Source of the DNA: Clusia tigrina
Lineage: Eukaryota > Arthropoda > Insecta > Diptera > Clusiidae
Direction: 5' to 3'
Assembly: GCA_920105625.2 (NCBI GenBank)
Contig: OV050030.1
Coordinates: forward strand, 346,377,477 to 346,441,476
Length of the DNA: 64,000 bases
Below the pieces are notes generated by a model. It ran no database searches, had not been told where the DNA came from, and saw nothing but the letters and a program-made list of their open reading frames with translations. Each line of letters begins with the position of its first letter. The stretch's first letter is position 1. Shown piece after piece: positions 56,790 to 64,000 of the stretch. Both the position numbers and the translations under genes were made by a program.

Positions 56790-57857
56790 TTAGTTGTGTG
56801 GTCTAATGTGGAACAATTTCAATAAACTATTGTGTAGCTTCTTATTCTTGCCCTTAATTGTTTTGACTGTTGTAACCAGGCTGCGGATCTCTGCTACTAC
56901 ATACGGACCTATCCAAAGAATTGAGAATTTGTTTCTCCTAGCCTGATTCTTCATTAGTACTTGGTCACCCACATGAAAAACGACTGGATTAGTACCTTGT
57001 TATAGGCTTCCCTGGCTACACGTTTAACACAATCCTGGTTTTCTCCAACCAATTCGTGCTCCCGCTGCAACTGATATTTTTGCACTTTATTGGGGTCATC
57101 AGCATTGTATACTGGCGCACATTTGCGCTTTAAATTTGCTGGCATGTTGAAATCAAACCCATAGAGCGTCCTAAATGGAGTTTGCTTCGTTGATACATGC
57201 ACAGTATTATTGTGTACATGCATTGCAGTGGTCAACCATTGATCCTAATTCCAGCCGTCTTCCTTGCCAAAACTGCGCAAGTACTCGGCCAGAGGTCGAT
57301 GACTACGCTCCAATGAGCCATTCGCCTGTGGTGCTTTAAGCAATTTCTTGATTCCCAGCATTTTACACGTTTCTGAGAATAGTTTTGACACAAAATTTTA
57401 ACCATTGTCGGTTATCAAGACCTTAGGTACGTTGTACCGTGCTATAATTGCGTCAAAGAATGCCTTGGCCACCGTACTTGCTTCAGCATCGGGTATAGCC
57501 ACGCACGCCATATACTTTGAGAAATCGTCCTTGGAACGTCAAGATGAATTTATTTCCCGAAACTGTCTCTGGTAAAATACCTTCAATATCCATATGAACT
57601 TTATCAAATGGCTGTTTTGGTGTGTCCCCATTCATGTGTGACACCATTCGTATCTTTGTTAGCCTTGAACTTTTATTGGCCTGACATTTCGGACAACTCT
57701 TTATATAATTTTTTATGTCGTGGAGCATACCTTTCCATCCGTATACTCGCCTAATTCTGTCATGGGTTTTCCAGAATCCCTGGTGTCCACCTAGAGGTGA
57801 ATCCTGAAAACCCTTTAACACAGCCTGGATATCTTTTTTATCCTCCAGCCATTCCAC
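56790..57857 (-). pseudogene. Gypsy-type integrase, reversed
   Basis: Minus strand. 57857-57483 encodes the zinc domain and core start: GGHQGFWKTHDRIRRVYGW, CPKCQANKSSRL, PFDKVHMDIEGILPETVSGN (first Asp). Further pieces between 57480 and 57240 encode the middle of the core in other frames (second Asp near LITDNG-like sequence at 57400; HRSLERSHRPLAEY-like near 57300). 57235-56954 gives STKQTPFRTLYGFD, and 56972-56790 the C-terminal VLMKNQARRNKFSILWIGPYVV. At least three frame changes. Confidence 0.83.
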
Positions 57858-57956
57858 ATTACTGGCTCTTCATTCATTGGCATCGAAGCCCGCATGGGTA
57901 ACATCTCTTGCAGCATCAATTTTATCCCCTTGAATTCTCCCGGCCTTCTCCTTCTC

Positions 57957-58205
57957 CTACCGTGCTTTGGCCCTTGTTTGCACTACTGATACCTTCTATG
58001 CCGGCGGTACTCCGCTGATTGCGTCCGCATTCAGATTCCTCTTCCCAGGTTTGTATATGATTTCAAAATCATACTCATACAATTTATGTCTGAACCTGGC
58101 TAGCCTAGAAGTTTGGTCTTTCAAATTGGCTATGCCTCTCAAGGGCTGGTGATCAGTATATACTTTAAATGGGCGTCCTAGCAGATATGCCCTAAAATTC
58201 TTCGT
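57957..58205 (-). pseudogene. Gypsy-type RNase H end, reversed
   Basis: Minus strand [34 protein letters not shown] and KPGKRNLNADAISG: the C-terminal part of RNase H directly ahead of integrase in gypsy pol (last motif usually ADALSR). The reading stops at TAG near 58000. RT and earlier parts are missing: the TA repeat begins about 45 bp further on. Confidence 0.82.
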
Positions 58206-58245
58206 ATGTTTTTTTCCTACTTAGGTAGCTCCAATATCAATCCGT

Positions 58246-58248
<3 letters not shown>

Positions 58249-58338
<90 letters not shown>

Positions 58339-58343
58339 TACTC

Positions 58344-58406
<63 letters not shown>

Positions 58407-58430
58407 GTATATGTATATGTATATATTTTT
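58249..58430. repeat. TA microsatellite
   Basis: About 85 bp (TA)n, the interruption aaatatactcg, 70 bp (TA)n and a gtatatgtatatgtat block. It truncates the gypsy-type pol fragment on its left. Confidence 0.95.
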
Positions 58431-58729
58431 TTAAATTTCCCTTTATTTCCTACATACTCGTATGTCACCATTTAATTGACACCTAGTACGTGATTTGACA
58501 ATTTGGTTGGAAATTAATATAAAAAAACACATTTTGGCCAGTGCCAAGTAGTGATACAACAAAAATTATCTACATTAATTATAATAATTCACTATTATTA
58601 TATTATAACAGTTGAAGATCAATTATAATAAAAATTATGTTTATAGTAATTATTTACATTTACATTTATAATACTACTACTAATATGTGTAGGCTGGATT
58701 TCCTAGTTCATTAGGTCGTTTGGTCGAGT
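58431..58729. other. AT-rich spacer
   Basis: Low-complexity AT-rich DNA with ataataatt-like runs. No coding potential, structured RNA or repeat unit is apparent. Confidence 0.4.
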
Positions 58730-59398
58730 TCTCTTTAAACGGCGCATGGTGGTTTCTTCTAAATGTAGTAACTCGTTTCTTTCTTCGTTATTATGCCCAT
58801 GGTAGAAAATCCTTCGACTGAACCCTCCCCGAGGGTACCGGCTGGTAATAGGTCTACAATGACATCACTTGTCTGATGGTGCTGGATCTAGCTAAGGTCA
58901 GGATGTAGCGCTCAGTGTCTGATACTCCTTAATAGTACATTATTGAAAAATACACCTTTACTATTCGAAGGTAGGGGCTGGATCAAGGTGTCACGCGACC
59001 CGTGCTGATGATCTGCCAGGCTAGAGGCCCTGTTAAATAGTCTAGTCGTAAACGGAGCCCCCGAATAAAAGGCGCCCTTCGGTGGTAATAGCCCAGCTCG
59101 GATATTGCGGATCTCTGTCCGAGTGGTCTTTATATTATCCGCAAGAAAGAATTTTCATGAAGAAAAATAAATTAAATTAAAAAAATTCCGGGGGACATCA
59201 CCGCAAATCAGATGGAGCAAAGAATCCTTGATGAGGTAAGATCACCCGCTAAGCCCAAATAAAATGCTGCTGCGGTCAATGAACGGAGACCTTCATTCGT
59301 GACAAAACTGTGGGTGGACCTATGGAACCCGCAATCACAGTAGGCGGGACGGGTGGTGCAGGAATTCGACTTCCACTTCTGCTGCTGCCAGGGCAAAA
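58730..59398 (+). other. 5' region of LOA-type LINE 3
   Basis: GC-richer non-coding sequence containing gaaccctccccgagggtacc (a short hairpin) and an aggccctgttaaatagtc stretch. It leads into ORF1 and is presumably the 5' untranslated region; the true element start is not clear. Confidence 0.45.
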
Positions 59399-60606
59399 AT
59401 GGGACCAACTCAACAAACTCCCATCTCCACTAAGGAGAGATTGTTGATACTGGGAGTAAAACTGGGGGACAAAGGGTGTAATCCATCCCGTCCTACCACC
59501 TCGGAGAAAACCTCCAGGATGGCCAAGAGAGGAATCCCTCTTCCTGATCGTGGTCAACCTGGGGGTTTGGATGGCCCGAGAAGAAATGTGCTAAGTGGAG
59601 CTGGAGTCAGATGGTACCTCACCTACCTGTCTCAGGGTTTGCAACAAGATGATGCTCTTACCAAGGCAAAGGAGCACAGGTTTGTAAAGGATTCGGCTGG
59701 CACAATATCACAACCGAATGTAAACAAGAACCTGAAGAAAAGGGTACGAAACACCTTTTTTCCTAATCTTGACCCAGCCAAAAAGAGGAAGACGGCAACA
59801 CCGTCAAGCCCACCTAGTCGTGGAGGGTCCAAGGCAGCAGGTAGCTACGCTAAGGTGGCGTCCGTCACCAAGGTGGCTGTTGTTGCTGCGGACTATCCGA
59901 ACACCATCGTGACTAGAGAGGAGCTGACAAGTGTTGAGGAGATGTTGCTTGAGAGGTTGGTTGAAAAGTGGACCAAAGAATTCTCCTTCGATGGTATTCA
60001 ATTTAAGCCTGGCTTCCTGAGCATCGACTGCTGTTCAACGGACTCGGCGGGATGACTGAAAGGGGTCGTGACGCAGCTTTCAGTGAGAGAGGGCGTTAGT
60101 CACAATCACACACAGTCTTCCTCTTCCTCCCTCGTAGTATTGGACAAGAGGTAGCTGTGTCACTGAAGTTTCTCTCCAGCCAAAATATTGGGGTAAACAC
60201 CAATGTCTGGAGAGTATGGAGTTGCAAGGACGAGGGCAACGGACAGTTGTTGTCCATAGAAATATATGATGGGTCCATGCAATTAATAAAGGGCTCGGGA
60301 TATGCGTTGAACTACCGATATAGCAAAATCAAAGTCGGTTGTTCCAAACGTACTCAGGAAAAGCTCAAGGCAGCGGAAGTAAAGGAGACAAAAACCCCAC
60401 CTCTGTCAGAGGTAACTACGAGGAGTAGGCTTCCCCCAGCTGAGCCCAAGACTGTGGCCCCGGAAACCTCTTCCAGGGCCCCCAGTATTGAGATGGGGGC
60501 TGAGGCCGCATACTGTCCTTTACTGGTTCACAGTCTGGAGGATGTCTCTATGGACGAGGAGGACGAAGATGGGATTAACACCATCCCGTCACAGCCTGTT
60601 CCATAA
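59399..60606 (+). pseudogene. LOA-type LINE 3: ORF1
   Basis: Frame 59399-60055 encodes a basic, Ser/Pro-rich N-terminal half with KKRVRNTFFPNLDPAKKRK and SYAKVASVTKVAVVAADYPNT, then the conserved ORF1 domain start. After a stop and shift the frame 60157-60606 continues with NTNVWRVWSCKDEGNGQLLSI and GSGYALNYRYSKIKVG. It aligns with ORF1 of LINE 2 (EEGNGQLIIFGID and INYRFGEVTVHG). It presumably binds the LINE RNA. One frame change and a few lost bases break it. Confidence 0.78.
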
Positions 60607-60608
60607 GA

Positions 60609-61609
60609 TGACGAGACTGAAAGTGGCTCAAGCAAACATCCATCATGCCAGAGCAGCCTCGGCTGTCATCGGGAGGGTGTTTGCCAAGAAGAACATGGGG
60701 CTGGCCCTCATTCAAGAGCCGTGGTGTAACAATGGTCAAATTAGGGGTCTTTCTAGTAAGTTTACAAAGGTAATATGGGATGCCAATGTTGACATTCCCT
60801 GCACCTGTATCCTGATTAGAAATGATATTAACTACTTTTGTTTTTCAGAATTCATGTCGCGAGATCTCACACCCATCATGGTAAAGTACATAGATGATGG
60901 GGTCTGTCGCGACATAGTCGTTGCATCGGCCTACTCTCCGGGAGATATGAATGACATCCCGGAAGAAGTCTATAAGCTGGCAAGGTATTGCCTATCCAAA
61001 AGGATTCCACTTTAGGTGGGCTGTGACTCAAACGCACACAATACCATCTGGGGTAGCAGTGACACCAATAAACGGGGTGAGTCAGTTCTAGAATTTTTAT
61101 TATCACTTAATTTATATATATTGAATAAGGGGAACACACCCACTTTTAGAAATGTAATTAGGGAGGAAGTTCTTGATCTGACTTTCTGTAGTCCAGAGCT
61201 AACTGATATTGTTAACAATTGGAAATTTTCAGACGAGCCATCTCTGTCGGATCACAGTATAATTGAGTTCGATATAGGAGGTATCGTCTCAAGAACGGTA
61301 GTTTTTAGAAATCCTAGGTATACTAACTGGGAATTCTTCGCTAGTTCAGTGCATTCACTGCTCTCATCCTCAAACATCCAAGGAGTATATAAAAATCCGG
61401 TGGAGCTAGAGGAGGGTGTCAATGAGCTGAATGAAATCATTTCCGAATCCTATGTTTTATCTTGTCCTCTAAGAACAAAGAAAAACAGCAGGAATGTTCC
61501 TTGGTGGAACTCTAGTCTGTCTACTAGACGTACTAAGGTGCGTAGGCTATTCAATTTAGCTAAGCGTACGTGGGACTGGGAAGAATATAAAAAAGAGTTG
61601 ACGATCTAA
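60609..61609 (+). pseudogene. LOA-type LINE 3: endonuclease
   Basis: Starts with MTRLKVAQANIHHARAASAV just behind ORF1. LALIQEPWCNNGQIRGLS carries the catalytic Glu and CTCILIRNDINYFC follows. A TAG at 61013-61015 falls just before VGCDSNAHNTIWGSSD (Asp/Asn) in the same frame, then EVLDLTFCSPEL and PSLSDHSIIEFDI (Asp-His), and the WWNSSLSTRRTKVRRLF linker. Only one stop interrupts about 330 residues, so the domain is well preserved. Confidence 0.86.
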
Positions 61610-62194
61610 AACAAAAAGATCAGACAAGCCAAAACGACTAGCTGTAGGTCCTTTTGTGAAAGTGTAGGATCGACTCCAAAAGTAGCACGACTCCATAGAG
61701 CTCTTGCGAAAAACAAAGTCGATTTAAAGCTGGCATTGAAATCTAAGGATGGGACGTTCACGGCAAATGAAGAGGATCGCATTCTACTTTTGCTGCGTGT
61801 GCACTTTCGTGGGAGCTCGATCCAGTTACCGCCATCTTTGCAGATAGATGCTCTTCCTAGAAGATCAAGCAAGATTGGTTGGAAGGTAGCCAAAGAAATT
61901 ATAACTACTGAGAGGTTGAGATGATCCATCAGCTCTTTTCAGCCATATAAATCGCGTGGTGCGGATGGTATATTCCCGATCCTTCTCCAAAAGAGTGGTG
62001 AGGCACTGATTCCGCGCTTGGTAAATATAACTAGGGCAAGTCTTGCTTTTGGGTAATTACCGGAAGCACGGCGCACAGCTAAAGTGGTATTTATAACTAA
62101 GGTAGGCAAGAAGGATATGGCCCATCCCAAATCCTTCAGGCCTATCAGTTTGACATCCTTTGTACTAGAAGCAATGGAGAAAATAGTTAATATA
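61610..62194 (+). pseudogene. LOA-type LINE 3: reverse transcriptase, first part
   Basis: Continues after a stop with CRSFCESVGSTPKVARLHRAL and FRGSSIQLPPSL, then YKSRGADGIFPILLQKSGE, VVFITKVGKKDMAHPKSFRP and ISLTSFVLEAMEKIVNI, at which point a mariner begins. Frame breaks lie near 61920 and 62055. The second part continues at 63062. Confidence 0.85.
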
Positions 62195-62196
62195 TA

Positions 62197-63059
62197 AAGG
62201 GTGTCCCAACAAGAACGCAATTTTTAAATCTGGCAACATTCGAACTGTCATTGTTTGACATTTGAACAATTGTTATTGTTTGCTAGTAGAAGGTACGAGG
62301 TTAGTAAAAATGGACCTCTACACGAATGAACAACGCATTCTCATTGTGAAATTGTTTTACCAAAATGGTGAAAGTTTTGCGGTCAATTTGGGGTCAGAAT
62401 AATGCTCCAAAAGAGTCAACTATAAAGAGATTAATGGATAAATTTGCCGAAACTGGGTCTGTTAGTGATGTAAAGACAACAACGCGCCATCGACCAGGTC
62501 AATCGACCGAAAATGTCGCAGCTTTACGTGATGATGTCGCTCAAACTCCATCCACCTCAATTCGACACCGAGCTCAGCAAATTAGTGTCTCCAAATCCAC
62601 TATTTTGCATCTTCATGCATACAAAGTTCAATTGACTCAGGAACTGAAGCCAGCTGACCATGGAAAGCGAAGGGAGTTCGTTAATTGGGTATTGGAGAGA
62701 CCATTTCCATCTTGATGGCTTCGTCAATAGGCAGAATTGTCGCATTTAGGGTGAGGAAAATCCTCGAGTGATTCACGAGAAGCAAATGCATCCTCAACGT
62801 GTCACTGTGTGGTGTGGTTTTTGGGCTGGAGGAATCATTGGACCTTTTTTTTTATGAAAATGAGGCAGGTCAAGCGCAAACAATCAATGGTGTTCGGTAT
62901 CGTGAAATGATAACCAGTTTTTTCTTGCCTCGAATTGAAGAAATGAATGTGGAGGGCATGTGGTTCCAACAAGACGGCGCCACATGTCATACAGCCAGAG
63001 AAACAATTCAATTCAATTTATTTAAAATTTAAAAATTGCGCTCTTGTTGGGACACCCTT
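62197..63059 (+). mobile_element. Mariner (DD41D-type relative) inserted in LINE 3
   Basis: An 863-bp element with inverted ends aagggtgtcccaacaagaac (62197) and its complement (to 63059), about 19 of 21 bases matching, flanked by TA on both sides (62195-62196, 63060-63061). Inside, MDLYTNEQRILIVKLFYQNGES and FAETGSVSDVKTTTRHRPGQ encode the DNA-binding part, and [34 protein letters not shown] the second catalytic Asp. The gene ends soon after, so the third Asp is missing. The ends are intact. Confidence 0.9.
62365..63032 (+). pseudogene. Mariner transposase, C-terminally truncated
   Basis: The ORF 62365-62715 (116 codons) encodes the second helix-turn-helix (ESTIKRLMDKF, STSIRHRAQQISVSKSTILHLHAY) and LTQELKPADHGKRREFVNW. 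Shifts lead to the catalytic pieces at 62740-63032, ending REMITSFFLPRIEEMNVEGM and [16 protein letters not shown]. The first catalytic Asp region near HFHLDGFVNRQNCRI is damaged, and the third Asp region is deleted right up to the 3' terminal repeat. Confidence 0.8.
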
Positions 63060-63061
63060 TA

Positions 63062-64000
63062 TCTCCCTGAGGCCGTATTGAAAAATGAGCCTTTACATCC
63101 TTGTCAGTTTGCATGTATTGCGGGAAAATCGACTGAAATCGCACAATTCCATCTGACAGTTTTTATTCAGGCCGCACTGGATAAAAAAGAAATAGCACTT
63201 TGTGTCTTTCTCGATATTGAGGGGGCTTTTGACAACACTCCTCATGAATATATGATTAGGGCTTTTAACAATAGAGGAAGAGATAATTCCACTTCCAATT
63301 GGAGACGAGCTTTACTCAACAGTAGACTGACTGAAGCTGGAGCAGGTGACAACACTGTTAAAGTCAAAGTTAATAAGGGATGTCCGCAGGGTGGGGTATT
63401 ATCACCCATTTTGTGCAGCATAGTAGTTGATGATCTTCTGGTAAAACTCACAAATCTAGGCATATCATGTCAATGATATGCGGACGATATTGTAATAATA
63501 GCAAGAGGAAAATCTGAATCCACTCTTTTGATATTATCCAGAGGGGCTAATTAGCAGCTAGTGAATAGTGCAGGGTAACAGGATTGAAAATCAATGCCTC
63601 AAAGACTACCATTGTGCCGTTCACTAGAAAAAGATCTCTACCATATATGAAACCTATTCTTCTAAAGGGTACACAGGTCGATGGAAGGCTCATCTGACGG
63701 CAACCACCAAGAGGGCTACAGCTTCCTTAATGATATGCAGACGGCTTGCTGGTAAATCTTGGGGATGTAACCCAAAAATCGGTCGCTGGATGTATACCAT
63801 TATGGTGAGACCAATCATCACCTATGGTTCTGTAGACTGGTCAAATAGAGTCAGATTTAAGACAGCGAAATCTGCATTAAGTAAATTACAACGCCTTGCC
63901 TGCCTTGTTATCACTGGAGCTATGCGCACCTGTCCAACAGCAGCAATGGAAGTTATACTAGATCTAATACCCTTACATCTAGTAATTCAAGACTCTGCTA
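63062..64000 (+). pseudogene. LOA-type LINE 3: reverse transcriptase, second part
   Basis: Resumes with EAVLKNEPLHPCQFACIAGKS, ALCVFLDIEGAFDNTPHEY (catalytic Asp), GCPQGGVLSPILCSIVVDDL, then a TGA (63474-63476) immediately before YADDIVIIARGK. Beyond, pieces match LINE 2 in other frames: LAGKSWGCNPKIGRWMYTIM and ITGAMRTCPTAAMEVILDL near the window end. The YADD motif is preserved in sequence but cut off by the stop. The element continues past the window. Confidence 0.86.

Overview
This window is intergenic, repeat-packed DNA from an insect, most likely a higher fly (Diptera). The evidence is the mix of element families: copia-like, 412/mdg1-like, another Ty3/gypsy-type and roo-like BEL/Pao retrotransposons; jockey-, R1- and LOA-type LINEs; mariner elements with DD34D- and DD41D-type catalytic spacing; and long TA and ACATAT microsatellites. 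I see no ordinary host gene, tRNA, rRNA or CRISPR array. The one coding segment that is not obviously a transposon is a broken SUMO-protease (Ulp1/SENP) domain at 48.1-49.0 kb. Family names are recognised by eye from protein motifs and are approximate. The species cannot be fixed from this sequence.

Layout. 1-6,365 is a giant imperfect palindrome centred on a TA microsatellite. Each arm holds copia gag and pol in opposite orientations, separated by a fragment of a different LTR; the copia element then runs on to its 3' LTR at about 7.2 kb. 7,383-14,592 is a 412/mdg1-like retrotransposon with a 5' LTR, primer site, a small membrane-protein ORF, gag, protease, RT, RNase H, integrase and a 3' LTR cut off by a jockey LINE (14.6-18.16 kb). 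18,351-23,208 is a nearly full-length R1-clade LINE sitting in an ACATAT/TA microsatellite. 23.3-26.9 kb is a decayed LOA-type LINE. 26.9-30.68 kb is a reversed gypsy-type element with two LTRs, a SAP-motif gag and no RT. 30.8-34.6 kb is a reversed jockey LINE bounded on both sides by microsatellite. 34.85-38.5 kb holds mariner remnants and a LINE RNase H fragment. 38.55-40.4 kb is a BEL gag. 41.0-45.59 kb is a reversed roo-like BEL element with an envelope-like region. 45.59-46.64 kb is an LTR fragment and a DD41D-type mariner with both terminal repeats, followed by 566 bp of uninterrupted TA. 47.2-49.2 kb has tandem repeats, the Ulp1 segment and a short LTR. 50.1-54.6 kb is a reversed LOA LINE. 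54.6-55.9 kb is a putative LTR with a stem-loop array. 56.8-58.2 kb is a reversed gypsy RNase H/integrase fragment. 58.7-64.0 kb is a third LOA LINE split by a mariner whose TA target can be read exactly.

Almost every coding region is broken by stops, frameshifts or deletions, so this is a graveyard of nested elements. Some catalytic residues are also lost within otherwise open frames (YAHD for YADD in a 512-codon LOA ORF, FAND for YADD in jockey, His for Asp in a mariner).

The most unusual signal is a tandem array of stem-loops in the LTR at 55.4-55.6 kb: three copies, exact 67-bp period, 19-nt loops with a shared core, and a compensatory base-pair change between copies. The same loop core, in a 63-bp tandem pair with different stems, occurs in the diverged LTR fragment of the palindrome arms, at the same place ahead of the poly(A) signal and a shared U5 end. 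This looks like a conserved RNA (or DNA) structure of a group of LTR retrotransposons. I do not recognise it as a described element.
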